A stretch of DNA of 64,000 nt from Kamptonema formosum PCC 10802 (GCF_000332335.1 NZ_KB235948.1:1769255-1833254), one strand, 5' to 3'. Shown: positions 24,191 through 34,183, counted from the first letter of the stretch. Numbers and translations are program-made. Notes: generated by a model not told the origin, from the letters alone.

Positions 24191-27100
24191 TCAGAACTGA
24201 CCGGCTAGCGCTGGGACGCAGCGCTCGCACAGCAAAGGATGCTCCTCAGATTTGCCCACCTCCGCCGAATAATTCCAGCACCGGTCGCACTTCTGGCCAT
24301 CCGCCCTCACCACACCGGCACCCAGCGCCTCAGACAGGAAAACAAACTGCAACCCTTCCAAAGGTGCCGGTTCCTGCAGCAATTCCACCTGAGAAGTCAG
24401 GAAAAGATAGCGCAGCTCATCGACATTATTTGATGCCGGGATTAGGGGATTTGGGGATTGCGGGTTGAGCGAATGCAGCTTTTGCCGGAGTTCGGCATCC
24501 GCCACATACAGCTGCACCTTAGCCTCCAGAGAGGAGCCAATCGCCTTTTCCGCGCGAGATCGCTCCAGCACCTTATTCACCTCACCGCGAAGAAGCCGCA
24601 GCTGCTGCCAGAATACAGCCAGTTCTGGGTTTTTCCACCCCTCTTCCAAACGCACCCAGCCGGCTTCAAACACAGACTGGTACGGTGTCGGGTAGGGGAG
24701 GTACTGCCAAATATCCTCTGCCATGTGGCACAGCACCGGCGCAATCGCCCGAGCCAGATTTTCCAGCGCCACCGCCAAAACCGTCTGACAGCTGCGCCGG
24801 CGGAAACTGTCCGCCGCACTGATATAGAGCCGGTCTTTGGCAATATCCAGATAGAAATTAGACAAATCAACCACGCAGAAATTCTGCACCGTTTGGAAAA
24901 AGCGGGAGAACTGGAAAGTCTCAAACGCTTCCGTCACTTCCCCAAACACCTCTGTCATCCGGTGCAGCAGGTAGCGGTCGAGTGCCGGCAGTTTCTCGTA
25001 GGGAACCGCATCCTTCGCCGGGTCGAAGTCGTGCAAGTTGCCCAGCAAAAAGCGAGCCGTGTTGCGGATTTTGCCCCGGATGTCGCCCAGCTGCTTGAGC
25101 ATGTTCTTGCCAATCGGAACATCCGAGGAATAATCTACCGAAGACACCCACAGGCGCAGCAAGTCCGCACCGTATGCCGGCTCCTCTTTTTGATTTTTGC
25201 CGCCTTCGATGACAATTTTGGGGTCCACCACATTGCCCAGAGATTTGCTCATTTTGCGCCCTTGCTCGTCGAGGGCAAACCCGTGAGTCAGCACGGTTTT
25301 GTAAGGGGCGCAGCCGTTGGTGGCCACACTGGTGAGCAAGCTGGACTGGAACCAGCCCCGGTGCTGGTCAGATCCTTCCAAATACATATCGGCGGGATAG
25401 CGCAATTCTGGGCGCTGCGCCGCGACTGCAGCCCAAGAGGAGCCGGAGTCAAACCAGACATCCATCGTGTCGGTGCCTTTGCGGTAGGTTTTGCCGGTGT
25501 TGCGATAGGCTTCTGGCAAGAGGTCTTCAACCGGCAGCTCCCACCAGGCATCGGAACCTTTTTCGGCGACAATGGCTTGGACGTAGGCGATGGTTTCTTC
25601 GTTGAGAAGGGGTTCGCCAGTTGATTCCTCATAGAATACTGGGATGGGGACGCCCCAGCTGCGCTGGCGGGAGATGCACCAGTCGGAGCGGTCCGCCACC
25701 ATTGCGGTGATGCGGTTTTCGCCTTGGGCGGGAATCCATTTCACTTCTGCGATGGCTTTGAGGGCGGCTTCGCGGAAGCCTTCCACGGAGGCGAACCACT
25801 GCTCTGTGGCGCGGAAGATGGTGGGTTTTTTGGTGCGCCAGTCGTAGGGGTATTTGTGAACGTAGGGCTCTTCTTTGAGGAGGGAGCCGGCACCGGCGAG
25901 CGCCTCAACGACGGCGGCGTTGCCGTCACCGAGGACGTTCAAACCGGCAAACTGGCCAGATTCCGAGGTGAAGTTGCCGTTCTCATCCACCGGCGCGAAT
26001 ACCGGCAGCCCGTAGCGCAGCCCTACTTGGTAGTCTTCCAAACCGTGCCCGGGTGCGGTGTGCACCAAGCCGGTGCCCGAATCTGTGGTGATGTAATCGC
26101 CGCCGACGACAATCTCGCTCACTCGGTCATACAGCGGGTGTTTGTAGGTTGAGTGTTCAAGCGCTGCTCCTTTGACTGTGGAGAGGACGGTGAGGCTTGT
26201 ATTAAGGGTGGCGGCGAGCCGGTCAGCCAAATCAGCCGCCACAATCAGGTATTTTTGACCGGCAAGTTCCGAACCCGCTTCCACCACAGCATAGGTTAGG
26301 TCGGGGTTGACGCTCACCGCCAGGTTCGCCGGAATTGTCCAGGGTGTGGTTGTCCAGATCGCCACTTTCAGTTCCGGCAAATAAGTTTGCCATTCTGCGG
26401 GAAGTGTGGATGCCAGACTCACCATCTCAAAAGCGGCGTAGAGGCTGCGGGAGGTGTGAGTGGGGCGACCTTGGGAATCTTCGGGATATTCCAGTTCGGC
26501 TTCGGCGAGGGCGGTTTTGGAGCTGGGGCTCCAGTGCACCGGCTTGCGCCCCCGGTAGATGTAGCCTTTGAGCACCATCTTGCCAAAAACGCCAATTTGT
26601 GCTGCTTCGTATTCGGGAGTCAGGGTGAGGTAGGGGTGCGCCCAGTCGCCCCAGACGCCGTAGCGCTGGAAGTCTTGTTTTTGTTGAGCGACGGTTTTGA
26701 GGGCGAAGTCGCGGGCTCTGTGGCGCAGTGTCAGGGGCGTGAGCTCTCTGCGCTCCTCTGGCTTCATGTCTTGCAGGACTTTGAGTTCGATGGGCAAGCC
26801 GTGACAGTCCCAACCGGCAACGTAGCGTACTTTGCGCCCTTGGAGGAGCTGGTAGCGGTTGATGATGTCTTTGAGGATTTTGTTGAGGGCGTGACCGATG
26901 TGGAGGTTGCCGTTGGCGTAGGGCGGGCCGTCGTGCAAAATAAACAAATCACCCGGATTTTCCTGTGAGAGTCGCTCGTAAATCTTGTGTTCCGCCCAAA
27001 ATTGTTGCAGTTCCGGTTCGCGTTTGAGGGCGTTGGCCCGCATGTCAAAGTCGGTCTTGGGCAGGTTTACGGTGTCTTTGTAACTCTTTGCTTCTGTCAC
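24191..27100 (-). CDS. ileS: Isoleucyl-tRNA synthetase
   Basis: 969 residues, class I synthetase that charges tRNA-Ile in the cytoplasm. The HIGH signature is at 67-70 (GNLHIGHALNK), the editing CP1 domain is present (WTTTPWTIPANLAV, GTGLVHTAPGHGLEDYQ), and the second signature is KMSKSLGNVVDP. The C-terminus carries a zinc knuckle, CDRCWNYSAEVG and CERC. GTG start at 27100, which gives the usual family N-terminus (TEAKSYKDTVNLPKTDFDMR); the next Met, at 27043, would cut into it. The 5' upstream region is short and immediately followed by a 21-base tandem repeat field (27241-27472). Confidence 0.97.
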   Translation of the reverse strand: MTEAKSYKDTVNLPKTDFDMRANALKREPELQQFWAEHKIYERLSQENPGDLFILHDGPPYANGNLHIGHALNKILKDIINRYQLLQGRKVRYVAGWDCHGLPIELKVLQDMKPEERRELTPLTLRHRARDFALKTVAQQKQDFQRYGVWGDWAHPYLTLTPEYEAAQIGVFGKMVLKGYIYRGRKPVHWSPSSKTALAEAELEYPEDSQGRPTHTSRSLYAAFEMVSLASTLPAEWQTYLPELKVAIWTTTPWTIPANLAVSVNPDLTYAVVEAGSELAGQKYLIVAADLADRLAATLNTSLTVLSTVKGAALEHSTYKHPLYDRVSEIVVGGDYITTDSGTGLVHTAPGHGLEDYQVGLRYGLPVFAPVDENGNFTSESGQFAGLNVLGDGNAAVVEALAGAGSLLKEEPYVHKYPYDWRTKKPTIFRATEQWFASVEGFREAALKAIAEVKWIPAQGENRITAMVADRSDWCISRQRSWGVPIPVFYEESTGEPLLNEETIAYVQAIVAEKGSDAWWELPVEDLLPEAYRNTGKTYRKGTDTMDVWFDSGSSWAAVAAQRPELRYPADMYLEGSDQHRGWFQSSLLTSVATNGCAPYKTVLTHGFALDEQGRKMSKSLGNVVDPKIVIEGGKNQKEEPAYGADLLRLWVSSVDYSSDVPIGKNMLKQLGDIRGKIRNTARFLLGNLHDFDPAKDAVPYEKLPALDRYLLHRMTEVFGEVTEAFETFQFSRFFQTVQNFCVVDLSNFYLDIAKDRLYISAADSFRRRSCQTVLAVALENLARAIAPVLCHMAEDIWQYLPYPTPYQSVFEAGWVRLEEGWKNPELAVFWQQLRLLRGEVNKVLERSRAEKAIGSSLEAKVQLYVADAELRQKLHSLNPQSPNPLIPASNNVDELRYLFLTSQVELLQEPAPLEGLQFVFLSEALGAGVVRADGQKCDRCWNYSAEVGKSEEHPLLCERCVPALAGQF

Positions 27101-27240
27101 AGTTGTAACGCCGGTAGGGGATGAGAGTTCTGCTGGATCTATATTATAAAAGCTGCGGGGAGCACCGGCTGCTGGGGGGGCCGGGTGCCGGTGGGGGTTT
27201 GGTGAGCCACCCCCCTTCCGGTTACGCCAAGAGAAGAGCG

Positions 27241-27472
27241 CGTTCGAGCTCAGAGCTCCATCGTTCGAGCTCGGAGGTCCACCGTTCGAGCTCGGAGGTC
27301 CACCGTTCGAGCTCTGAGGTCCATCGTTCGAGCTCGGAGGTCCACCGTTCGAACTCGGAGGTCCACCGTTCGAGCTCGGAGGTCCATCGTTCGAGCTCTG
27401 AGCTGCATCGTTCGAGCTCTGAGGTCCATCGTTCGAGCTCTGAGGTCCATCGTTCGAGCTCGGAGGTCCATT
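27241..27472. repeat. Eleven tandem copies of a 21-base repeat
   Basis: Unit about GTTCGAGCTCGGAGGTCCACC with few substitutions, repeated about 11 times upstream of ileS. Because 21 is a multiple of three, several frames stay open on both strands and encode heptads such as SSSEVHR (plus) and ELERWTS (minus). Each unit contains the palindrome CGAGCTCG. I treat the region as a non-coding minisatellite. Confidence 0.85.
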
Positions 27473-27749
27473 TCCCTCGTTCCGGGGCTACCTTATGGGA
27501 GACGCAGAGCGGGAGGCGCTGACTTGAAAAGGTTTGTAGTTGGGCTTTAGCCCACACCGGCTGGCCAGAAGGAACTCGGCAATCAGGCTAATATGAAAGA
27601 TAGGGTTATCGCTGTTAAGCCTGAATCGGGGCCAGAAAATGGGTTCTTCTGTAGGAATGCTCAGGTTATCTGCTTACCCTGTACAGGAAACCCGGTTTCT
27701 TGTGACTCATGGGGCGAGAAACCGGCTTTCTTTTGTAGGAATGCTCTCT

Positions 27750-27957
27750 TTGGGCTAAAGCCCAACTACGAACGGTGGGGCTCAAGCCCAACTACGAACG
27801 GTGGGGCTCAAGCCCAACTACGAACTTTGGGGCTAAAGCCCAACTACGAACTTTGGGGCTAAAGCCCAACTACAAACGGTGGGGCTAAAGCCCTACTACG
27901 AACGGTGGGGCTAAAGCCCTACTACGAACGGTGGGGCTAAAGCCCTACTGCAAACGA
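27750..27957. repeat. Eight tandem copies of a 26-base repeat
   Basis: Unit GGGCTAAAGCCCAACTACGA plus ACGGTG, repeated eight times with small changes. Each contains the palindrome GGGCT-AA-AGCCC. The array stops 16 bases before the ATG of the AAA_35 gene at 27974, so that gene's promoter and leader are largely made of this repeat. Confidence 0.9.
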
Positions 27958-27973
27958 CCAGGTGAAGCATCCC

Positions 27974-29947
27974 ATGAACACAGAAGAAAACTCAATCTAT
28001 CACATTGGCGGCTCTCTCCCCGCTGACGCCCCGACTTATGTAAAGCGACCGGCTGATGGCGAACTGTATGAGGCGATAATGGCTGGGGAATTTTGCTATG
28101 TGCTCAATTCGCGGCAGATGGGCAAATCCTCGCTCAGGGTGCGCACGATGCAGCGGCTGAAAGCTGAAGGGGTTGCCTGCGCGGCGCTCGATTTAACGGC
28201 AATTGGCAGCCTGGACTTGACTTTAGAGCAGTGGTATGCCGGCATGCTCCGAACTCTGGTCAGGAGTCTGGAACTAGCGGACAAGGTTAATGTGCGGAAT
28301 TGGTGGAAAGAGCGGGAATTTCTCTCGCCGGTGCAGCGGATGGATGAGTTTATCGAGTCGGTGCTGCTGGCAGAGATATCTGCTAAAATTGTAATATTTA
28401 TAGATGAGATAGACAGCATTCTCAGTTTGAAGTTTGACACGGATGATTTCTTTGCCCTGATAAGAGCCGGTTACAACAAACGCGCGGACAAGCCAGAATA
28501 CAGCCGGCTGAGCTTTGTGCTGCTGGGGGTGTGCACTCCCTCGGATTTGATTGAGGACAAGAACCGGACGCCGTTTAATATTGGCAGGGCGATTGCGATG
28601 ACCGGCTTTCAACTGCCGGCGGCTCTCCCCCTGGCTAAAGGACTGTCAGGGGCGGTAGAGAATCCAGAGCCGGTGTTGGGTGAGATATTGGCGTGGACAG
28701 GGGGGCAGCCGTTTCTCACGCAGAAGGTGTGTAAATTGGTTGGTGTGAACCGCCAAGACGCAGAGAGCGCCAAGAAAGAGGGTGAGGCGTCTTGGGTTGG
28801 AAAGTTAATACAAGTGCGGGTGATTGAAAATTGGGAGGCGCAGGATGAGCCGGAGCATTTAAAGACGATTCGGCTGAGGATTCTCAGAAGTGAGGGACGG
28901 GCAAGCCGGCTGTTGGGATTGTACCAGGAAATTTTGCGCTCAGGGGGAGTTGCGGCGGATGACTCACCGGAACAAATGGAGTTGCGGCTGTCGGGGTTAG
29001 TGGTGAGGCAGCTTGGGAGGCTGGAAGTGGCTAACCGCATTTACGGGGAGGTGTTTAATGCCGGTTGGGTGGAGAAAGAATTAGGCAATCTCCGCCCTTA
29101 TGCGGAGGTGTTCCGAGCTTGGCTTGCTGCTGGCAGACAGGATGAATCCAGGCTGTTGCGGGGACAGGCGCTGCGCTCCGCGCTCGCCTGGGCGGCGAGT
29201 AAAAGTTTGAGCAATGAAGACTATCAGTTTTTGACAGTGAGCCAGCAAGTGGATTTGGCGGCGGAGCAACAAGCCAGAGAGATCGAAAAGCTGGAAGCGG
29301 AGATTGCTCTGGAGGCGGAAAAAAAGGCAAGGGTAGACGCCGAGCTGGATCGGGAGAAAAAAGTCCGCCAAGTCGCTCAGGGAAGAAATAGAATTGCGGC
29401 GGTTTTGCTGCCTTTGGTGGCAGCGGTGAGCGGTTTGGCAGTGTTTCAGTGGGGAGAAGCCGAAAAGTTTCAAAAAGCCAAAGCGCTAGATCCGAACCGG
29501 GAACTCAATCCCGAAGCTGACGCACGGCAATTTGCCGCGAAATCTTTGATTTTCAAGGGACGAAGCCTTGTGCGGGAGGGAAAAGTCAGGGAAGCTATAG
29601 CAGCATACGCCCAAGCGCAGAAGCTGGCTCCAGCGCTGGAAATTTCAGCTGGTTTTTGGAATTCCCTCTGTCGGTACGGCAGCCTGCACCGGCATGCCAC
29701 AGACGTGATGTTTGCCTGTGAGAAGGCGGTGGCGCTTGCGCCTGAGAATGGAAGTTATCGGGACAGTCGCGGTGTTGCTAGGGCGATAGCCGGCAATAAA
29801 AAAGGAGCAATTGAGGACTTTCAGGCATTTATCAAGTGGACTGACAGTGCTGATGATAAATCGCAACGGCAGCGCTGGATTGATGCCCTCCGCGCGAATA
29901 AGAATCCTTTCACAGATGAAGAGATTTCGAGGCTGTTGAAGAAGTAA
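27974..29947 (+). CDS. AAA_35-type ATPase with membrane helix and TPR tail
   Basis: 657 residues from the ATG at 27974; a GTG four codons earlier is less likely. N-terminal AAA_35 (AAA-like) domain: [18 protein letters not shown] entry motif, degenerate P-loop [10 protein letters not shown], Walker [13 protein letters not shown] and [13 protein letters not shown] typical of the family. Residues about 410-470 form a coiled coil ([20 protein letters not shown]), followed by one membrane helix (about 475-495) and two TPR-like units ([40 protein letters not shown]). Such cyanobacterial proteins are thought to be signalling or defence STAND-like ATPases, but their role is unproven. Alone on its strand. 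Confidence 0.75.
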   Translation: MNTEENSIYHIGGSLPADAPTYVKRPADGELYEAIMAGEFCYVLNSRQMGKSSLRVRTMQRLKAEGVACAALDLTAIGSLDLTLEQWYAGMLRTLVRSLELADKVNVRNWWKEREFLSPVQRMDEFIESVLLAEISAKIVIFIDEIDSILSLKFDTDDFFALIRAGYNKRADKPEYSRLSFVLLGVCTPSDLIEDKNRTPFNIGRAIAMTGFQLPAALPLAKGLSGAVENPEPVLGEILAWTGGQPFLTQKVCKLVGVNRQDAESAKKEGEASWVGKLIQVRVIENWEAQDEPEHLKTIRLRILRSEGRASRLLGLYQEILRSGGVAADDSPEQMELRLSGLVVRQLGRLEVANRIYGEVFNAGWVEKELGNLRPYAEVFRAWLAAGRQDESRLLRGQALRSALAWAASKSLSNEDYQFLTVSQQVDLAAEQQAREIEKLEAEIALEAEKKARVDAELDREKKVRQVAQGRNRIAAVLLPLVAAVSGLAVFQWGEAEKFQKAKALDPNRELNPEADARQFAAKSLIFKGRSLVREGKVREAIAAYAQAQKLAPALEISAGFWNSLCRYGSLHRHATDVMFACEKAVALAPENGSYRDSRGVARAIAGNKKGAIEDFQAFIKWTDSADDKSQRQRWIDALRANKNPFTDEEISRLLKK

Positions 29948-30133
29948 TATTCCACCTTCCAGCCTCAGGCTGGGAACGCCACTCGGTCAGCTCTGCCTCC
30001 TTTTGCTCGCGCCCAACGCGAAATTCAGAAACCCGCGCTTTTCTCGCGCTCGCCGGCGCGGGTTTACAAATATATTTTGCGCTCGCCGCAAATCCCTTTG
30101 GCGAGCCCGCCCCTACAGGGTGCCGGTGCGGAC

Positions 30134-30221
30134 TTTTGAACTTCTTGAAACCCGCGTAGGCGGGTTTCGTCTGTATAGCTGCGGTTTCCAACCGCCAAGC
30201 CCCCCCAACTTTAAGCGATAA
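30134..30221 (+). repeat. Left arm of an inverted repeat around a toxin-antitoxin module
   Basis: About 88 bases from TTTTGAACTTCTTGAAACCC to AACTTTAAGCGATA. The reverse complement recurs at 31234-31320 with only a few changes. The arm itself contains two hairpins (AAACCCGC-GCGGGTTT and GCGGTTTCCAACCGC). Same family as the REP-like units at 61.58-63.36 kb. Confidence 0.85.
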
Positions 30222-30380
30222 ATCCCCGGCGAATGGAATAGCCTCTTTCCCATCGCCAGGAAACAAGCCAAAGTCAGATGCTCCCAGCGGAATATCGCTT
30301 AATAGCTTCCTGGAGAGGGAGGCAATGCCCCAGGACCATCCGAGTCAAGAGTTGCCGGCATGTAACATGACTCCAGAGAG

Positions 30381-30400
30381 TAGTGCTATACTGGTAATAG
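30381..30400 (+). promoter_or_regulatory. Extended -10 promoter / likely operator of tacAT
   Basis: TGCTATACT (30384-30392) is an extended -10 (TGn plus TATACT) 27 bases before the antitoxin ATG. It overlaps TAGTGCTATACTGGTAATAG, where a DUF1778 antitoxin would be expected to bind for autorepression. GGAGAA at 30409-30414 is the ribosome site. Confidence 0.5.
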
Positions 30401-30418
30401 CGCGAAGCAGGAGAAGTT

Positions 30419-30706
30419 ATGACAGCACCGGCCCATTCCCAAGAAACCACAATCGAGCTGAAAATCAGCGAAGAACATAAGGAAACCTTAGAAAAAGCTG
30501 CCGCGATGACGGGACTCAGCCTTAACGACTATGTGGTTCACCAAGCCCTGACTGCAGCTATGGATCACATAGCGTCCTATGGTAAAATGGTTCTGTCCGA
30601 TCGCGACAGAGAAATCTTCATGGCAGCCCTGGAGAACCCATCAGAACTCAATCCGAGACTGAAAGCAGCTATCAAAAGCTACAGGGATGAATGCGGACAG
30701 GCGTGA
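30419..30706 (+). CDS. DUF1778 (TacA-type) antitoxin
   Basis: 95 residues. N-terminal ribbon-helix-helix: TIELKISEEHKETLEKAAAM then TGLSLNDYVVHQAL, the DUF1778 pattern. The C-terminal half (MVLSDRDREIFMAALENPSE) is the toxin-neutralising tail with the LSxRDxExFxxALxNPPxPN-like motif. It should bind its own promoter as a dimer and wrap around the GNAT toxin. The toxin starts three bases after its TGA. The pair lies between inverted repeat arms. Confidence 0.88.
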   Translation: MTAPAHSQETTIELKISEEHKETLEKAAAMTGLSLNDYVVHQALTAAMDHIASYGKMVLSDRDREIFMAALENPSELNPRLKAAIKSYRDECGQA

Positions 30707-30709
30707 GTG

Positions 30710-31243
30710 ATGGAATGGACTTTTTGTTCTATTGATGATGACCGGCTCAAAAAGAATGATTTCGACTGCGGCGTGCCAGCCTTAAATGATTACCTGATAA
30801 AATACGCTCGCCAAAACCATAAGAAAGGGATAGCCAAAACCTTTGTGGCGATTGCGAACCCTGGAAATTGGGAAGTGGCAGGCTATTATTCCCTCAGTAT
30901 GGGAGAAATTGAATTTGAATCCCTTCCCGAAAGGTACAGGAGAGGATTGCCCCGCTACCCCCTTCCCGCAGTGCGTATCGGAAAGCTGGCTGTATCTCAA
31001 TCAATGCAGGGAAGAAGACTGGGAGAGAAACTCCTGATGGACGCTCTCAATAAAGCTGTTCGACTTTCCCAGGATATCGGCGTATTTGCGGTGACAGTTG
31101 ACGCCCTCAACGAGCCAGTAAAGCAGTTTTATCTGAAATACGGGTTCCTGCCATTAGAGAACAGCGATCTCTCACTGTTTATTCCCATCAGAAGCATAGT
31201 GGGAGCCTTTGAATCGGCTAAAAAGATGGTATTTATCGCTTAA
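30710..31243 (+). CDS. GNAT acetyltransferase toxin (TacT/AtaT type)
   Basis: 177 residues from the ATG at 30710 (a GTG directly before it is also possible). Family toxins acetylate the amino acid on charged tRNAs and stop translation. Landmarks are FDCGVPALNDYLIKYARQNH near the start, VAGYYSLSMGEI, the acetyl-CoA loop VSQSMQGRRLGEKLLMDALN (Q/R-x-x-G-x-G/A) and the final YLKYGFLPL with the catalytic Tyr. Ends in FIA followed by TAA; the last codons and the stop lie inside the right inverted-repeat arm (31234-31320). So either the mobile element grew into the gene end, or the module spread together with the repeat. Confidence 0.88.
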   Translation: MEWTFCSIDDDRLKKNDFDCGVPALNDYLIKYARQNHKKGIAKTFVAIANPGNWEVAGYYSLSMGEIEFESLPERYRRGLPRYPLPAVRIGKLAVSQSMQGRRLGEKLLMDALNKAVRLSQDIGVFAVTVDALNEPVKQFYLKYGFLPLENSDLSLFIPIRSIVGAFESAKKMVFIA

Positions 31244-31320
31244 AGTTGGGGGTGGTTTGGCGGTTGGAAACCGCAGCTATACAGACGAAACCCGCCTGCG
31301 CGGGTTTCAAGAAGTTCAAA
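31234..31320 (-). repeat. Right arm of the inverted repeat
   Basis: Reverse complement of the left arm at 30134-30221, from TATCGCTTAAAGTT to GAAGTTCAAA. It contains the last three codons and the stop of the toxin gene. Confidence 0.85.
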
Positions 31321-31416
31321 ATTACGCGCCGGCAGACTTCCTTTGACGAGCCGCGATTTCCCTTTCCAATCGCCTGGAAACTAGCCAAGGGAACCAAAAA
31401 GGATGATTTCAACTCC

Positions 31417-33996
31417 TCAAGGCTGCAGCGTCAGGCGCTTCCCACCGGCACCCACAGCCTCCCGCTCCCACAGCATCGGGTGATATTCAATCTGACGCCA
31501 CAGCTCAATCATATCATCATAATGCCCGTGAAAAGCGTGCCCCGACTGGCCGGTGCTGTTAATAGAAAGCGAATTTTCCAACTTAGCCAAATCCACCACC
31601 ATCCGCATTGACGGCAGCCAAGTCACTGCGAAAGACTCAGCCGCATTCCACTGAGTTGCATTCACAATTGAACTCCCACCGGCAGTCGGAAAAGCCCCCC
31701 GATTTAACAGAAACTCAATCGCAGCAACCCCCGATTTCCCCAAAGTCAAATTGCGGAAAGTAATGGTGTGCAAATCGCCCCAGCGCCACCGACTCGCATC
31801 TTTCCCCAAACTCCGCTCCAACTCAGCCACCGCCTCCGCAAACGCTTGGCGAAAGATGTCGTCCCGACTCTCAACCGCACGGGTTGTCTTATTATCCCAC
31901 CAAAAACTCTTCGGCTGTCTCACCAAATTTCGCACCACCTCCACCCAGCGATCGTCCCCATCTGGCCAATATTGTTTCGGCAAATCATCCCCAAATGTAT
32001 CCGCCAGCAGATGTTTCCAAAACGCCTCAAAAACAGCAGGAGCCGCCCCATCCATATTTTCCTGAAAATCCCAATCCCGCAATAAGCTGCGCACGCTTTC
32101 CAGCCGGTTACTGTTCAGGGGAACGCCCAGCAGTGCCGGCACCAGCATCTCGGCGTTGAGATTTTTACTGTCTCCCTGCATTTCCCGCACATCAGCAATA
32201 TCGATTGGAGTTTTATGCCCTTCAATCATCCCCACAATCCGCTTAGCGCGATATCCGTAATCCCACTCAGTTGTAATAAAATAGGGATACTCCCCGCCCA
32301 CCGCAGGATTGTTAGCCGTGGCGATATAGCCTTGGGAGGGATTGAACGCAAAAGGCAACTTTTCAAAGGGAATATACCCTTTCCACTCAAAATCGTCCGT
32401 CCAGCCGGCAGCCGGATAGCGCCCGTCACCGCCAGCGCGAATGGGAATTTTACCCGGCATCTGGTAGCCGATATTCCCTCCCAGATCCGCATAGACAAAA
32501 TTTTGCGCCGGCACGTCAAAATTCCTAACTGCTGCGCGAAACTCCTGCCAGTTAGTCGCGCGATTTATCTGCGGAATTGCGTAAACAAGGTTAGAAGGTT
32601 CCAGCGCAGTCCAGCGCAAGGCAAGCGCGTAAGTTTTGGGCACCTGAATGCCTTTTTGCTCGTCAAAATCTTTGAGCCTTTTGTAAGTGTCGGAAATCAC
32701 CGGACCGTGACGGGTGTAGCGCACGGTTTGGGAGACAGACTTGCCACCGGCAACCTGAATATTCTCTTCAACCAGCTGCATATTCTCCCATTTCCCCCTA
32801 ACTTCATACTGGTTGGGATTCTTGGGATTAATTTTCTCCACATACAAATCCATCACATCCGGGCCAACGTTAGTGATGCCCCAGGCAATGCGGTCATTGT
32901 GACCGACAATCACCCCCAGCATGCCGGCAAAAGAAAAGCCGGTGACATCGTAAGGGCAATCAGCTGCTTTCGGGGTGCAGTGCAAGCCGATTTCGTACCA
33001 AATTGAGGGCATTTGCACGCCCAAGTGAGGGTCATTTGCCAAAATAGGTTTCCCCGTGCCGGTGCGCTGTCCTGAAATCACCCAGCTATTAGAACCGATG
33101 CCACTCCCGCGAGGTCCTAACAGCGCATCCAAGCCGGTAAAATTTGCGGCAGCCAGCTGCAAAGCGGGGGCGATATCAGCAGCTAAGGCAGGATTCATTT
33201 CACCTTCCCCAGCACCGGCATCCCCGATCATTTTCCCTTCATCTCCCGATACAGCCGCCATCAATCCCGTCCCCACAACAGGGCTATCTTCAGCTTTCCT
33301 GGTGTATTTGGGAAGAATCACCGGCTGGTCTGCGCCATAGGGGGGAAAAAGCTCATCCACTTGTGCCGGTGTCAGAGTTTTCAGCAAAATACTGCGCTGG
33401 ATTTCCGCACTCATATTATATCCCAAATCCCAAGCCATTGCTTTCCCCCAAGTCAGGGTGTGGAGAGGTTGCCAGGGTTCTGGCTGGTAGCTGGGGTTGA
33501 GCAGTTTCAGCACAGCGTATTCCAAGCTGAGGGCGCTGCCTCGGTGGCTGGCAAGATAGGAGTTTACGCCGCTGGCATAAGCTTGCAAATTAGCCGTCAT
33601 TTCGGCATCGAGTTGCGCTATCTCTTTTTGGGCAATCCGCGCCCATCCCAGCGTGCGGAGGAATTTGTCAGTATTGAGTTGGGACTCACCAAACATTTCC
33701 GCAAGGCGTCCCGAACCGATATGCCGCCAAACATCCATTTGCCAGAAGCGATCTTGGGCGTGGGTGTAGCCCTGAGCCATAAACAAGTCGTGCTGGTTGC
33801 TCGCGTAAATGTGGGGTACGCCCCACTTGTCGCGCACGACTTCCACTTTATCTTTTAAACCTGCGATTTGAATCGCACCCGTTTCTTGCGGCCAAGATTT
33901 CCGGACTGTGCCGGTGACAGCTCCTGCAGCCACAAGGATCAGCGCCAGGATAACTGCAGCAACGATTTTGAATATTCGCCTGAACTTGCCCTTCAT
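31417..33996 (-). CDS. Penicillin acylase family hydrolase
   Basis: 859 residues from the ATG at 33996 (a GTG three codons upstream is the alternative). Ntn-hydrolase precursor of the penicillin/acyl-homoserine-lactone acylase family. An N-terminal signal anchor (IFKIVAAVILALILVAAGAV) sends it to the periplasm. The A chain has WGVPHIYASNQHDLFMAQGY and THAQDRFWQMDVWRH. Autocleavage is expected before the Ser of GSGIGSNSWVISG (about residue 302), which becomes the nucleophile; then GKPILANDPHLGVQMPSIWY. Active-site Asn is expected near RATNWQEFRAAV. Substrate cannot be told: quorum-signal quenching (as for cyanobacterial AiiC) is one option. Alone on its strand. Confidence 0.9.
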   Translation of the reverse strand: MKGKFRRIFKIVAAVILALILVAAGAVTGTVRKSWPQETGAIQIAGLKDKVEVVRDKWGVPHIYASNQHDLFMAQGYTHAQDRFWQMDVWRHIGSGRLAEMFGESQLNTDKFLRTLGWARIAQKEIAQLDAEMTANLQAYASGVNSYLASHRGSALSLEYAVLKLLNPSYQPEPWQPLHTLTWGKAMAWDLGYNMSAEIQRSILLKTLTPAQVDELFPPYGADQPVILPKYTRKAEDSPVVGTGLMAAVSGDEGKMIGDAGAGEGEMNPALAADIAPALQLAAANFTGLDALLGPRGSGIGSNSWVISGQRTGTGKPILANDPHLGVQMPSIWYEIGLHCTPKAADCPYDVTGFSFAGMLGVIVGHNDRIAWGITNVGPDVMDLYVEKINPKNPNQYEVRGKWENMQLVEENIQVAGGKSVSQTVRYTRHGPVISDTYKRLKDFDEQKGIQVPKTYALALRWTALEPSNLVYAIPQINRATNWQEFRAAVRNFDVPAQNFVYADLGGNIGYQMPGKIPIRAGGDGRYPAAGWTDDFEWKGYIPFEKLPFAFNPSQGYIATANNPAVGGEYPYFITTEWDYGYRAKRIVGMIEGHKTPIDIADVREMQGDSKNLNAEMLVPALLGVPLNSNRLESVRSLLRDWDFQENMDGAAPAVFEAFWKHLLADTFGDDLPKQYWPDGDDRWVEVVRNLVRQPKSFWWDNKTTRAVESRDDIFRQAFAEAVAELERSLGKDASRWRWGDLHTITFRNLTLGKSGVAAIEFLLNRGAFPTAGGSSIVNATQWNAAESFAVTWLPSMRMVVDLAKLENSLSINSTGQSGHAFHGHYDDMIELWRQIEYHPMLWEREAVGAGGKRLTLQP

Positions 33997-34016
33997 AAAA
34001 ACCACTGAAAAAGTGA

Positions 34017-34112
34017 TATAGCGTTTCTCAGTTGGATGAACTATGGCCCAGAAACCCGGTTTCTTAAAGAAACCGGGTTTCTGAGTGCCTCACCAATCTG
34101 AGAAAGGCTATA
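34017..34112. repeat. MITE-like element, full copy
   Basis: 96 bases with terminal inverted repeats TATAGCGTTTCTCA / TGAGAAAGGCTATA and a central perfect palindrome AGAAACCCGGTTTCTT / AAGAAACCGGGTTTCT. Nearly identical to 40646-40744. A second, isolated copy of the central palindrome follows at 34124-34157. Confidence 0.8.
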
Positions 34113-34183
34113 AGTGAAAGCGCAGAAACCGGGTTTCTGGAAGAAACCCGGTTTCTGTCAGCACTCAACAATCTTTCTTGCTG

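Noticed and set aside
27121..27557. Heptad-repeat proteins on both strands upstream of ileS
   Set aside because: Open frames are a by-product of a 21-base tandem repeat; there is no non-repeat domain.
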